Positions 1 to 12,306 are shown, numbered from the stretch's first letter. The stretch is 64,000 nucleotides of DNA from Nonomuraea zeae (GCF_005889725.1 NZ_VCKX01000007.1:47586-111585); one strand, 5' to 3'. Notes: generated by a model from the letters alone, not told the origin. A program made the numbers and translations.

Positions 1-681
1 CTCGACCTGCCCGTCGTGTTCGACCTGGGGCGCGGCGGCATGCCGTACGACTGGGAGGACGGCTACGGCGCGCGGATCGGCGTGACGCCCAGGGCCGGCG
101 GGCGGACCCGGTGGTTCGACATCGACCCCTGCTACGTCTTCCACGTCGGGAACGCCTGGGAGGACGCTCACGGGCGCATCGTACTCAACGCGGCCCGGTA
201 TACCCCCGGGGCCTTCACCTCGCTCTGGGGCCGGATCAGCGGCTCCCCGGACCCCGCCAGGCAGGCGGCCGCCGCCGGTGAGGCGGTGCTGCACCGGTGG
301 ACGATCGACCCGGAGACCGGGGCCGTCAAGGAGGAGCCGCTGGACGACCGCGGCGTCGAGTTCCCCACGTTCAACGAGGACCTGCTGGGGCGCGAGAGCC
401 GCTACCTCTACACCGTGGGCCACGACGCGGTGGTCAAGTACGACCAGCGCGACGGAGCCGCGCGGACGAGGAGGACGGGAGGCGACACCGGGGAGGCGGT
501 CTTCGTGCCCGCGGAAGGGGGCACGGGCGAGGACGAGGGCTGGCTGCTGTCCGTCGTGACCTCGGGCGACTCGTCCGAGCTGCTCGTGCTCGACGCGCGC
601 GACCTGTCGGACGTGGCCTCCGTCCGGCTGCCCCGGCGCGTCCCCGCGGGCTTCCACGGATCGTGGCTCGCGGAGGAGTGA
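1..681 (+). CDS. Carotenoid oxygenase family protein (C-terminal part; 5' end outside window)
   Basis: The reading frame is open from base 1, so only the last 226 codons are present. Seen: a FHVGNAWED segment matching the family's FH-x-x-NA(Y/W)E block, which carries one iron-ligand His, and a GFHGSW segment ten residues before the stop, which matches the last His ligand. The family consists of cytoplasmic non-haem Fe(II) dioxygenases that cleave a double bond in carotenoids, apocarotenoids or stilbenes; the substrate cannot be told from this fragment. A GTG at 16 is internal and should not be taken as the start. The next gene, an aldehyde dehydrogenase, could oxidise an aldehyde product, but that is inference. 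Confidence 0.85.
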   Translation, partial: LDLPVVFDLGRGGMPYDWEDGYGARIGVTPRAGGRTRWFDIDPCYVFHVGNAWEDAHGRIVLNAARYTPGAFTSLWGRISGSPDPARQAAAAGEAVLHRWTIDPETGAVKEEPLDDRGVEFPTFNEDLLGRESRYLYTVGHDAVVKYDQRDGAARTRRTGGDTGEAVFVPAEGGTGEDEGWLLSVVTSGDSSELLVLDARDLSDVASVRLPRRVPAGFHGSWLAEE

Positions 682-712
682 GCGAGGGCCGCTTGAGGGG
701 GTCCTGACCCTA

Positions 713-728
713 GTAAGCGATGGCTTAC
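713..728. promoter_or_regulatory. Perfect inverted repeat, candidate TetR operator
   Basis: GTAAGC-GATG-GCTTAC is a perfect 6-4-6 inverted repeat ending 17 bases before the aldehyde dehydrogenase start. It lies just upstream of TTTATC (732-737), a possible -10 element, so a bound repressor would block RNA polymerase. The TetR gene immediately after the dehydrogenase is the natural candidate protein. The symmetry is seen; the function is inferred. Confidence 0.45.
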
Positions 729-745
729 CGGTTTATCGTGACGCC

Positions 746-2218
746 ATGACGACGCTGACGTTCGACTCACTCAACCCGGCTACCGGCGACGTCGTCGGCA
801 GTCACCCCAAGCACACACCGGACGCCGTCCACGAGGCCGTGGGCCGGGCCGAGCAGGGCGCCGCCTGGTGGGCCGCGCTCGCCCCCGCCGAGCGCAGGAC
901 GCGCCTGCTCGACTACAAGGCCGTACTGACCCAGCACCTCAGAGAGCTGGCCGGCCTGGTCCACGAGGAGACCGGCAAGCCCACCGGTGACGCCACGCTG
1001 GAGATCGTGCTGGCCATCAGCCACCTCGACTGGGCCGCGCGCAACGCGGCGAAGGTCCTCGGCCGCCGCCGCGTCTCCGGCGGCATGATCGGCCTCAACC
1101 TCGCCGCCACCCTCGAATACCTCCCGCTCGGCGTCGTCGGCGTCATCGGCCCGTGGAACTATCCGATCTTCACCCCCATGGGCTCCATCGCCTACGCGCT
1201 GGCCGCGGGCAACGCCGTCGTGTTCAAGCCGAGCGAGCTCACCCCTGGCGTCGGCGTGCGGCTGGCCGAGCTGTTCAAGGAGTCGGTGCCCGAGCACCCG
1301 GTGTTCCAGACCGTGACCGGGCTCGGCGAGACGGGCGCAGCGCTGGCGGCCGACCCGCGCGTGGGAAAGGTGGCGTTCACCGGCTCGACCGCCACTGCCA
1401 AGCGCGTCATGGCGGCCTGCGCCGAGAACCTCACCCCGATCGTGGCCGAGTGCGGCGGCAAGGACGCGTTCATCGTGGACGCCGACGCCGACCTGCGGGC
1501 CGCCGCCGACGCCTGCCTCTGGGGCGCGATGTCCAACGCCGGCCAGACGTGCGTGGGCGTCGAACGCGTCTACGTGGTCGACGCCGTCTATGAAACTTTC
1601 ATGCGCGAGCTGTCCGAGCGGGTGACGAAAGTGAAGGCGGGCGAGGACTACGGCCCGATCACGATGCCCGGCCAGGTGGACATCATCAAGCGGCACATCG
1701 ACGACGCCACCAAGTCGGGCCGGGCGGTGACCGGCGGGCCCGATTCCGTGCGGGGGTCGTACGTGGATCCGGTGATCGTCGAGGACGTGCCCGAGGACTC
1801 CCCCTCGGTGCGCGAGGAGACGTTCGGGCCGACCATCACCGTCCGGCGCACCCGCGACAGCCAGGAGGCACTGGACCTGGCCAACGCCTCCGCGTACGGG
1901 CTGGGCGGCACGATCTTCTCGCGCGACCGGCGCAAGGCCGTCGAGCTGGCCCGCAAGATGCGTACCGGGATGACCGCCATCAACTCGGTCATTTCCTTCG
2001 CCGGAGTTCCGGCTCTGCCGTTCGGCGGAGTGGGCGATTCGGGGTTCGGCCGCATTCACGGGGCCGACGGTCTGCGCGAGTTCGCCAGGCCCAAGGCCAT
2101 CTCGCGACAGCGCTTCGCGATGCCGGGGATGAACCTGACTTCGTTCACCCGGGGCCCCGGAGAGCTTGAGCGGCTGATCAGACTTGTCACGTTCTTGCAT
2201 GGGCGACGTAAGAGATAA
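746..2218 (+). CDS. NAD(P)-dependent aldehyde dehydrogenase (succinate-semialdehyde dehydrogenase-like)
   Basis: This 490-residue cytoplasmic enzyme oxidises an aldehyde to the acid with NAD(P)+. Seen: the GPWNYP segment, the FTGST cofactor loop, general base Glu235 in AECGGKD, nucleophile Cys269 in GQTCVG, and PFGGVGDSGFGR near the end. A Lys/Arg-rich tail of about 30 residues follows the normal ALDH fold, as in some membrane-associated members. The ATG at 746 has almost no Shine-Dalgarno sequence and the putative -10 lies 9 bases upstream, so a leaderless or very short leader mRNA is possible. Substrate is unknown; a product of the preceding carotenoid oxygenase or succinate semialdehyde would both fit. 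The TetR gene downstream is probably its regulator. Confidence 0.9.
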   Translation: MTTLTFDSLNPATGDVVGSHPKHTPDAVHEAVGRAEQGAAWWAALAPAERRTRLLDYKAVLTQHLRELAGLVHEETGKPTGDATLEIVLAISHLDWAARNAAKVLGRRRVSGGMIGLNLAATLEYLPLGVVGVIGPWNYPIFTPMGSIAYALAAGNAVVFKPSELTPGVGVRLAELFKESVPEHPVFQTVTGLGETGAALAADPRVGKVAFTGSTATAKRVMAACAENLTPIVAECGGKDAFIVDADADLRAAADACLWGAMSNAGQTCVGVERVYVVDAVYETFMRELSERVTKVKAGEDYGPITMPGQVDIIKRHIDDATKSGRAVTGGPDSVRGSYVDPVIVEDVPEDSPSVREETFGPTITVRRTRDSQEALDLANASAYGLGGTIFSRDRRKAVELARKMRTGMTAINSVISFAGVPALPFGGVGDSGFGRIHGADGLREFARPKAISRQRFAMPGMNLTSFTRGPGELERLIRLVTFLHGRRKR

Positions 2219-2281
2219 TCTTCGCGCCCTTTCCCAAAACCGATCATCCGTCCATAATTGTGTGCTCTGGGGGCCACGATC

Positions 2282-2905
2282 ATGTTGGACGGGTGGAATG
2301 TGAACCGGTCTTACCGGGGAATGTCGGCTGAGCAAAGGCTGGCAGACAGACGCGAGCGGCTGATGACAGCCGCGTACACGCTATACGCGAAGCCGGGTTT
2401 CACGGCGACGACCATCGAAAGGCTGTGCTCGGAGGCCAGGATCTCCAACCGCGCCTTCTACGAATGTTTCGGCGGCCGCGAGGAGCTCCTTCAGGCGCTG
2501 CACGAGCGCTGTGTGGAGGAAAGCCTCGCGGTCGTGGCCAAAGCGTTACAGGAGGCGCCGAACTCGCTCGACGGCAGGGTCAAGGCGGGGATTCGCGCCT
2601 ATATCGAGTTCACCACGGCGGACTGGCGCCGGGCACGCATCATGCACGTGGAGGTCCGCAGATCGGGCGACGTACTCACGCTGTCCCGCCAGCGGGCGGT
2701 GGACGCGTTCGCCCGGCTCGTCGAGGACGCGTCGGCGGATTTCCCGCAGGCCGCCCGGTTGAATCGGCGGCTGGTAGCACTCGGTGTAATTGGTGCGCTA
2801 CAAGAACTGCTCATCGAATGGCTCCTCTCCGACGATCAGCCGGAGATCGACCAACTCGTGGACGTCGCCGTGCACATCTTCATCAGGAGCCTCGGCACGA
2901 CCTGA
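2282..2905 (+). CDS. TetR/AcrR-family transcriptional regulator
   Basis: 207 residues. The N-terminal helix-turn-helix spans roughly residues 25-70 (MTAAYTLYAKPGFTATTI, then ISNRAFYECFGGREELL), followed by a helical ligand-binding region of the usual length. I chose ATG 2282 because a GGGGG Shine-Dalgarno block (2269-2273) sits 8 bases upstream; GTG 2258 is in frame but has no good ribosome site, and ATG 2321 is a shorter alternative. The gene follows the aldehyde dehydrogenase on the same strand with a 63-base gap, suggesting co-transcription and control through the palindrome at 713-728. The ligand is unknown. Confidence 0.85.
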   Translation: MLDGWNVNRSYRGMSAEQRLADRRERLMTAAYTLYAKPGFTATTIERLCSEARISNRAFYECFGGREELLQALHERCVEESLAVVAKALQEAPNSLDGRVKAGIRAYIEFTTADWRRARIMHVEVRRSGDVLTLSRQRAVDAFARLVEDASADFPQAARLNRRLVALGVIGALQELLIEWLLSDDQPEIDQLVDVAVHIFIRSLGTT

Positions 2906-3029
2906 GCACCGGATAATCACCGCCATTCGCCGACAGTTTTCCCTACTCCACGGGACAACCGAAATCTACATTTTGTCTAAGTCGGGAAAGAGCGGGCTAC
3001 GGCTGATCGTCGCCCGCTCCGATATGTCA

Positions 3030-3347
3030 TCAGGCCACCGCGGCTGCCGGCGCCTCTACGTGCAGGACCCGATTCAGCCGGGTCACCGCGAGAATCCGCA
3101 TGATCCGTGGTGGCACCCCCCGAAGAACGAGGCGGCGTTGCTCGCTGATCGCGCGCCGATGCGAGCCCACGAGCACCCCGAGACCGGTGGCGTCGATCAT
3201 CTCCAGCTTGGAGAGATCCAGGATCAGGTCGCCTTCGCCTGAGTCGAGAGCCTTGTGCAGCCGCTCACGCACTCCGGCGGAGGTCCCGGCGTCCAGCCGG
3301 GCACCTATCCGCACCACCTGGGCTCTCGGATTGCCCCGGACGCGCAT
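3030..3347 (-). CDS. STAS-domain anti-sigma factor antagonist
   Basis: A 105-residue single-domain protein of the SpoIIAA/RsbV class. In this family the unphosphorylated form binds an anti-sigma kinase and frees a sigma factor. Seen: the DLSKLEMIDATGLGVLVG core, in which Thr54 occupies the phospho-acceptor position that is usually Ser (DSSGLG); phosphorylation by an RsbW-type kinase is inferred. An AGGAGG ribosome site lies just before the ATG. No sigma factor or anti-sigma kinase gene is adjacent, so the partner is elsewhere. It lies 82 bases downstream of the histidine kinase on the same strand, and read-through transcription is possible. Confidence 0.85.
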   Translation of the reverse strand: MRVRGNPRAQVVRIGARLDAGTSAGVRERLHKALDSGEGDLILDLSKLEMIDATGLGVLVGSHRRAISEQRRLVLRGVPPRIMRILAVTRLNRVLHVEAPAAAVA

Positions 3348-3429
3348 GCCACCTCCTCAGTTACGCACACAGCGTAGTCAAACCCCTGCGCAAAGCGCTG
3401 ACCGCGGGTAAACCCCCGGCATGACTCCC

Positions 3430-4596
3430 CTACCCACCAATCGGGAGTGACACGACTGCGCTGAGCACGAACTGCCCGTCCGCTGTCGGACGGGCCTCCA
3501 CCTCGCCTCCTACGGCGGCCAGCCGCTCTCGCATGCCGGCCAGGCCGGTGCCGAGATCGGCGGCCTGCCGCCGGGCCGCGCCGTCGTTGACGACGCGCAG
3601 CTCCGCCTGCCGGTCGGTGAAACGGAGCGTGATGTCGCAGAACGTCGCTTCGCTGTGCTTGAGCACGTTGGTGACCGCCTCGCGCACCGCGTAGGCGAAC
3701 ACCGGCGCGGCCTCCCCGGGCAGGTCGCGATAGGGCAGATGCACCGCGCAACGGACGCCGGCCGCTTCGAGCACTCCCTTTACGCTATTCAGCTCGGCCG
3801 TCAAGTCAAGCTCGCGGTAGCCGCGCACGGCCTGCCGCAGCTCGCGCAGGGCCTTCCTGGTGAGGGCGTTGACCTCGGACATCTCCGACTTGGCCGCCTT
3901 CGCGTCCACGTCCGACATCCGTACCGCCAGCTCGGTCTTGACGGCGATGGCGGAGAGCTGGTGTCCCACGAGGTCGTGCAGGTCCCTGGCGAACCTCAGC
4001 CGCTCCTCGGCCACCGCCAGCCGGGTGTGCGCCTCACGTCCCTCATGAGCCTGTACGGCCAGCACCCACATCCAGGCCCACAGCCGGTTGGTCAGCGGGA
4101 GCGTCACGCAGAAGATCCCGTACACCACGGCCTGCGCCAGCAGCGACAGACTGAAGATCAGACCCATCTCGCTGAATACGGCGCCTCCCGCGGCCAGCCC
4201 CAGCGCGCCCAGCCCGACGCAGCCGGCGAACGCCGCGACCGACAGCAGCACGGCGGTGCGCCGCGTGGTGCCGACCACCGCGATGGACAGCCAGGTCACA
4301 GGCACGAGGCCCCAGCCGATGGGATCGCCCCCGCCCGCGGCCGCCGAGAGGAAGGCCAGAGCGCCGGCCCACACCATCTCCCTGGTGGGGTACCGGCGCT
4401 CGATCACGGCGTTCACGATGCGCACGTAGAGCCAGGTGAAGCAGACGGCCGCGATCAGGGCCAGCGAGGTGAGCCAGTACGCCGCCCCCTCACCGGCCGA
4501 GACCGCGAGCCTGGTGGCCACCAGGGACCACATCACCACCAGCGCCAGGTTCAGCAGCGCACGGGTGAGGAGCCGAGCCCGCTTGACCGGGTCCAT
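3430..4596 (-). CDS. Sensor histidine kinase (HisKA_3 type) without an adjacent response regulator
   Basis: 388 residues. The N-terminal ~170 residues form about six hydrophobic membrane segments with no large extracytoplasmic domain. The dimerisation block FARDLHDLVGHQLSA carries phospho-acceptor His207. The ATPase domain follows, with an N-box (REAVTNVLKHS) and a G-box (GTGLAGMRERL). This is the DesK/NarX-like class whose partners are LuxR/NarL-type regulators. It directly abuts the ABC permease (no intergenic bases), so it is co-transcribed with the exporter and probably senses membrane state or the exported compound. No response regulator follows it, which is unusual for this class. Confidence 0.88.
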   Translation of the reverse strand: MDPVKRARLLTRALLNLALVVMWSLVATRLAVSAGEGAAYWLTSLALIAAVCFTWLYVRIVNAVIERRYPTREMVWAGALAFLSAAAGGGDPIGWGLVPVTWLSIAVVGTTRRTAVLLSVAAFAGCVGLGALGLAAGGAVFSEMGLIFSLSLLAQAVVYGIFCVTLPLTNRLWAWMWVLAVQAHEGREAHTRLAVAEERLRFARDLHDLVGHQLSAIAVKTELAVRMSDVDAKAAKSEMSEVNALTRKALRELRQAVRGYRELDLTAELNSVKGVLEAAGVRCAVHLPYRDLPGEAAPVFAYAVREAVTNVLKHSEATFCDITLRFTDRQAELRVVNDGAARRQAADLGTGLAGMRERLAAVGGEVEARPTADGQFVLSAVVSLPIGG

Positions 4597-5706
4597 CTAC
4601 TTCGAACGGAGCACGTCGCCGAGCTTGAGCCGGGCGCCCGTCCGCAGCACGGCCCGCTCGTAGACCTTGGAGCCGAACGCCAGCACCACGAGCACGGCGA
4701 CGACCATCGCCGCCATCGACACGCCGACCTGCCACATCGGCACCTCGGTCGCCGCCATCCTGACCGGCATGACCATCGAGGAGAACGGCGGGATGTAGGA
4801 CATGATCGTGGCCAGCGTGCCCGTGGCGTCGTTGGTGGCGTAGAAGGCCACGAAGTAGGTGATCATGATGAGCATGGTCAGCGGCGTCATCACGCTGCCG
4901 ACCTCCTCCTGGCGCGAGACCAGCGAGCCGAAGGCCGCCGACAGCGCGGCGAAGAAGGCGTACCCGAGCACGAACCACACCAGCACCGCCGCCACCAGCC
5001 CGGGGATGCCGGGAGGGAAGTCGGCGGCGACCCCCGAGGCCGTGGCCGAGAACAGGCCGACCACCAGGATCGTGACCAGGTTGATCAGGCCGAGCGCGCC
5101 CAGCCCGAGGATCTTGCCGCCCAGGAGCTGCCACGGCCGCAGCGTCGAGAGCAGGATCTCCACGATCCGGCTGCCCTTCTCCTCGACCACGCCCATGGCG
5201 ACCATCATGACCTGGCCCATGAGCAGCATGAAGAGCACGAGGACGAGCACCACGGCGATCCCGGTGCGCGCCGCCTCGTAACGCGTGTCCGCGCCGACGG
5301 ACTCCATCTGCAGCGGCGGGATCGTCACGCCGGCGGCGCCCAGCTTCGCCTCCCGGTTGACGCTCTGCAGCAGGACGCCGAGCTGGCCGTCGATCTCCCC
5401 GTCCGTGAGCACCTTGGCGCCGTTGACCAGCACCGCGTCCACGTCCCCCGCCAGCACCGCCTTCTTGGCGGCGGCCTCGTCGGGGAAGCTGCGCCACTCG
5501 AACTCGGCCTCCGGCGCCGCCGCCTGCAGCGGCAGCTGCTGGGAGTTGACGGTGCCCATCGTGTACGAGTCCGGCCCCGCCATGAGCCGGGCCGCGAAGG
5601 GCACCACCGCCACCAGCACGGCCGTGATGGCGAGACCGATCAGGAACGCCTTCGTCCGCACCTGCGTCGCGACCTCGCGCCGGGCGACCAGCATCAGTCC
5701 GTTCAC
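4597..5706 (-). CDS. ABC-2 type exporter permease (NatB-like)
   Basis: 369 residues. One transmembrane helix near residues 20-45, then an extracytoplasmic domain of about 110 residues, then five or six helices, with the EEKGSRIVEILLST cytoplasmic motif typical of NatB/ABC-2 permeases. The start is a GTG at 5706 overlapping the ATPase stop as GTGA, which indicates translational coupling; a longer frame running upstream into the ATPase gene is a shadow. It works with the adjacent ATPase as an efflux complex. NatAB relatives export Na+ or antibiotics, but the substrate here is not known. Confidence 0.88.
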   Translation of the reverse strand: MNGLMLVARREVATQVRTKAFLIGLAITAVLVAVVPFAARLMAGPDSYTMGTVNSQQLPLQAAAPEAEFEWRSFPDEAAAKKAVLAGDVDAVLVNGAKVLTDGEIDGQLGVLLQSVNREAKLGAAGVTIPPLQMESVGADTRYEAARTGIAVVLVLVLFMLLMGQVMMVAMGVVEEKGSRIVEILLSTLRPWQLLGGKILGLGALGLINLVTILVVGLFSATASGVAADFPPGIPGLVAAVLVWFVLGYAFFAALSAAFGSLVSRQEEVGSVMTPLTMLIMITYFVAFYATNDATGTLATIMSYIPPFSSMVMPVRMAATEVPMWQVGVSMAAMVVAVLVVLAFGSKVYERAVLRTGARLKLGDVLRSK

Positions 5707-6599
5707 GCCACGGCCTCCTTGAAGATCTCGGTGAGGGTCGGCTGCTCGACCCCGAAGTGCTCGACGCGCCCCGCCTTCACGGCGCGGCGCAGGATCTCCT
5801 GGTCGTCGCCGTCGGTGCTGCGCAGGACATGCCGGTCGCCGGAGACGGTGACCGTGCCGGGCAGGCCGTCGGCCCAGCCGGGAGCCGGGTCGCGTACCAC
5901 CACCCGCAGCGTGTTGCCCTCGGCCGCCCGCAGGTCGGCCACCGTGCCGGTGGCGACCATCCGCCCGGCCGAGACGATGCCGACCGAGTCGCACAGCCGC
6001 TCGACCAGCTCCAGCTGGTGACTGGAGAAGATGACCGGCACGCCGCCCCTGCACCGCTCCTCCAGCGCCGCGGCCAGCGCGTCCACCGCGATCGGGTCGA
6101 GCCCGGAGAACGGCTCGTCCAGGACCAGCACCTCGGGATCGTGCACCAGCGCCACGGCCAGCTGCACGCGCTGCTGGTTGCCCAGCGACAGCGCCTGCAC
6201 CGCGTCACCCCTGCGCTCGGTCAGCCCGAGCCGCTGCAGCAGGTCGTCCGTGGCCTTCTTCGCCGCCGGCGCGCTCAGCCCGTGCAGGCGCCCGAAATAC
6301 TCGATCTGCTCGGCGACCCGCATCTTCTGGTACAGCCCGCGCTCCTCCGGCATGTAGCCGAACCGCCGCCGGTCCTCGAAGCCGAGCGGCCGGTCCTGCC
6401 AGGTCACCGAGCCCGAGTCGGCCTGGAGCACGCCCATGACGATGCGCATCGTGGTCGTCTTCCCCGCGCCGTTCGCGCCGACGAACCCGAACATCTCGCC
6501 AGGACGCACGGCGAAGCTGACCCCGTCCAGTGCGACCTTTCCGGCCGGGGCGTCGGGGCCGCCCGCGAAGCGCTTGCGCAGCTCGCTGATCTCGAGCAT
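5703..6599 (-). CDS. ABC transporter ATP-binding protein (NatA-like)
   Basis: 298-residue cytoplasmic ATPase. Walker A is GANGAGKTT (about residues 41-49), the signature is LSLGNQQ, Walker B is VLVLDEP, and an H-loop (SSHQLE) follows. A C-terminal extension of about 70 residues resembles the DUF4162 region of exporter ATPases. AAGGAGAGG lies upstream of the ATG at a good distance. First gene of the exporter operon (ATPase, permease, histidine kinase), divergent from the cobalamin adenosyltransferase gene; the shared 141-base spacer contains a perfect palindrome. Confidence 0.92.
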   Translation of the reverse strand: MLEISELRKRFAGGPDAPAGKVALDGVSFAVRPGEMFGFVGANGAGKTTTMRIVMGVLQADSGSVTWQDRPLGFEDRRRFGYMPEERGLYQKMRVAEQIEYFGRLHGLSAPAAKKATDDLLQRLGLTERRGDAVQALSLGNQQRVQLAVALVHDPEVLVLDEPFSGLDPIAVDALAAALEERCRGGVPVIFSSHQLELVERLCDSVGIVSAGRMVATGTVADLRAAEGNTLRVVVRDPAPGWADGLPGTVTVSGDRHVLRSTDGDDQEILRRAVKAGRVEHFGVEQPTLTEIFKEAVA

Positions 6600-6701
6600 C
6601 AGGTCCTCTCCTTCATCATGAGGTCAATAGTGTCGTTTGCCGCGTTCGTCCAGCCAGTCGCCGAAATCATGGGCCGCATATGGATCCCGCGTCCGATCCA
6701 G

Positions 6702-6715
6702 ATGACATTTGTCAT
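6702..6715. promoter_or_regulatory. Perfect palindrome ATGACA-TT-TGTCAT in a divergent promoter region
   Basis: A 6-2-6 inverted repeat in the 141-base spacer between the exporter operon and the cobalamin adenosyltransferase gene. Short AT-rich palindromes of this form are typical targets of NarL/LuxR-family response regulators. Because the exporter operon carries a histidine kinase of the matching class, I infer an operator for its missing partner. The TTGTCA inside it could also serve as a -35 element. The symmetry is observed; the role is inferred. Confidence 0.4.
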
Positions 6716-6740
6716 TACGCTCCGGCATTACCCTGATTTC

Positions 6741-7331
6741 ATGACGCGCGCCGACAAGGACAAGCCGGTCGTCCTCTCCCGCATCTACACCCGCACGGGC
6801 GACGACGGCACCACAGCGCTGAGCGACATGAGCCGCGCCTCGAAGACCGATCCCCGGCTGGCGGCCTACGCCGACGTGGAGGAGGCCAACGCCCACCTGG
6901 GCGTCGCGCTCTCCCACGGGACTCTGTCCGCCGACCTCGTGGCGGTCCTCGTACGCGTCCAGAACGAGCTCTTCGACCTCGGGGCCGACCTGGCCACCCC
7001 TGTGGTGGCGGAGCCGGAGTTCCCGCCGCTGCGCGTCGAGCAGTCCTACATCGACTGGCTCGAAGAGCAGTGCGACCTGTTCAACGCCGAGCTCAAGCCC
7101 CTGCGCAGCTTCATCCTGCCCGGCGGCGACCCCGCCACGGCGGCGCTCCACGTCGCCCGGGTCGTGGTCCGGCGCGCCGAGCGGACGACCTGGTCGGCCC
7201 TGCACGCCCACGACGACATGAACGATCTGACGGCGAAATATCTCAACCGCCTGTCGGACCTGCTCTTCATCCTCTGCCGGGTCGCCCACGCCGGCCAGGA
7301 GATCCTCTGGAAGCCCGGCGGCACCCGCTAG
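6741..7331 (+). CDS. pduO: Cob(I)yrinic acid a,c-diamide / cob(I)alamin adenosyltransferase, PduO type
   Basis: 196 residues. Transfers the adenosyl group of ATP to cob(I)alamin to make coenzyme B12 (corrinoid adenosylation and salvage). Seen: the N-terminal ATP-binding stretch RIYTRTGDDGTTAL, the VEEANAHLG helix, and the C-terminal VVRRAERTTW and YLNRLSDLLF motifs of PduO-type enzymes. ATG 6741 is chosen because homology begins directly after it; no strong Shine-Dalgarno sequence is visible. No other cobalamin gene is nearby, and I see no B12 riboswitch in the short upstream spacer. Confidence 0.93.
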   Translation: MTRADKDKPVVLSRIYTRTGDDGTTALSDMSRASKTDPRLAAYADVEEANAHLGVALSHGTLSADLVAVLVRVQNELFDLGADLATPVVAEPEFPPLRVEQSYIDWLEEQCDLFNAELKPLRSFILPGGDPATAALHVARVVVRRAERTTWSALHAHDDMNDLTAKYLNRLSDLLFILCRVAHAGQEILWKPGGTR

Positions 7332-7339
7332 CCCAGCGG

Positions 7340-7373
7340 GCCTGAGCGGTGGTCGCCCGCCGCCCGCTCAGGC
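7340..7373. terminator. Hairpin between convergent pduO and DUF2550 genes
   Basis: GCCTGAGCGG (7340-7349) pairs perfectly with CCGCTCAGGC (7364-7373) around a 14-base loop. The hairpin lies 8 bases after the pduO stop and overlaps the DUF2550 stop codon, so it could terminate both convergent transcripts. There is no U-tract, as is common in actinomycetes. Confidence 0.5.
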
Positions 7374-7748
7374 GACGTCCAGGTAGGCGCTGGGCGGCGC
7401 CGACTCCAGCCAGGCCAGGAAGCCCGTGAGCGCGTCGGCGCTCATGGCGAGCGACAGCCCGCGCGTCGTGCCGCCGCAGTCCACCGCGTAGAGCCCGCCG
7501 TCGATCTCGCGACGGGCGGAAACGACGAGGCCGCGCCTCGCGATCGCGTGGCGCGGCCTCAGTCGGACGCCCAGGAGCGGAATCCAGTGGAGCTCCCCGT
7601 CGGCATAGCGGGCTACCCCGCTCTGCCAGCCGCGCTCCCCCACCCGCAACCGGCATGGCACGCTCCCCCGCGAGCGAGCCAGTGTGACGCCGCGCAAGAC
7701 TATGAGGGCGGCAAGTAGCAATATGAGAACCACAATCGTCGCCACCAT
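7368..7748 (-). CDS. DUF2550 family membrane-anchored protein
   Basis: 126 residues: one N-terminal transmembrane helix (about residues 3-20) followed by a basic, beta-rich cytoplasmic-type domain. It matches the DUF2550 proteins found downstream of atpC in many actinobacteria, including mycobacteria. It lies 29 bases after atpC and is probably the last gene of the ATP synthase transcript. Function is unknown; a role in ATP synthase assembly or anchoring is only suggested by the conserved position. Confidence 0.85.
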   Translation of the reverse strand: MVATIVVLILLLAALIVLRGVTLARSRGSVPCRLRVGERGWQSGVARYADGELHWIPLLGVRLRPRHAIARRGLVVSARREIDGGLYAVDCGGTTRGLSLAMSADALTGFLAWLESAPPSAYLDVA

Positions 7749-7777
7749 GCCGCCCCCCAGAGCCTGTATGTACTTTA

Positions 7778-8179
7778 TTAAACCTCTTCGCCTGCCGCGC
7801 GCAGCCGAGCCCTGGCACGTTTGGCCTCGATTGCCGCGTCAGAGTCCTCCTGATTGGCCTCGATCGAGGCCTGGGCCCGGTCGAGAGCGTCACGGGCAGC
7901 CGCCACATCGACCTCGGAACCGAGCTCGGCGACCTCGGCGAGCACGGACACCTCATCATCGGCCACGGAGATGAACCCTCCGTGAACGGCCGCGACGAGC
8001 TCGGGCTCCCCGTCCCGCTTCACGCGCAGCACGCCGCCCTCGACGAGCACGCCGAGCACAGGTGCGTGTTGCGGCATAATACCGATCTCGCCGTCCACGG
8101 TCTTGGCAATCACCATGTCGGCCTCGCCCGACCAGATCTCACGCTCGGGTGAGACAACCCCTACGCGTAGCTTGGCCAC
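7778..8179 (-). CDS. atpC: ATP synthase F1 subunit epsilon
   Basis: 133 residues. Central-stalk subunit that couples gamma rotation to proton flow and restrains ATP hydrolysis. Seen: N-terminal beta-barrel (VVSPEREIWSGEADMV, GEIGIMPQHAPVLGVL) and a C-terminal helical pair rich in Ala, Arg and Glu. I take GTG 8179 as the start because an AAGGAA ribosome site precedes it by 9 bases; an upstream TTG at 8203 would include that ribosome site in the protein. It lies 98 bases after atpD. Confidence 0.93.
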   Translation of the reverse strand: MAKLRVGVVSPEREIWSGEADMVIAKTVDGEIGIMPQHAPVLGVLVEGGVLRVKRDGEPELVAAVHGGFISVADDEVSVLAEVAELGSEVDVAAARDALDRAQASIEANQEDSDAAIEAKRARARLRAAGEEV

Positions 8180-8277
8180 TTGTGTAGGTTCCTTTCCGAT
8201 CAAGTGGTGGTACGACCGTGAAGCCGTACCACCACCATAGGTCCGGGCTCGCAGAGCTCGCCCATTGGGCTGGCGAC

Positions 8278-10630
<2,353 letters not shown>

Positions 10631-10633
10631 CGG

Positions 10634-12283
<1,650 letters not shown>

Positions 12284-12306
12284 CTCTACTCTGTCTCCCT
12301 ATTCGC

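Noticed and set aside
3360..3383. SigB-like promoter (GTTT-N14-CGTAAC) upstream of the STAS gene
   Set aside because: The downstream half lacks the GGGTA core, so the match is too weak to call.
3655..6021. A long plus-strand open frame (788 codons) opposite the kinase and permease genes
   Set aside because: It is antisense to three well-supported genes and its His/Arg/Gly-rich translation is typical of high-GC shadow frames.
6600..6740. Cobalamin riboswitch ahead of pduO
   Set aside because: The spacer is short, is shared with a divergent gene, and shows no B12-box-like GCCACTG sequence.
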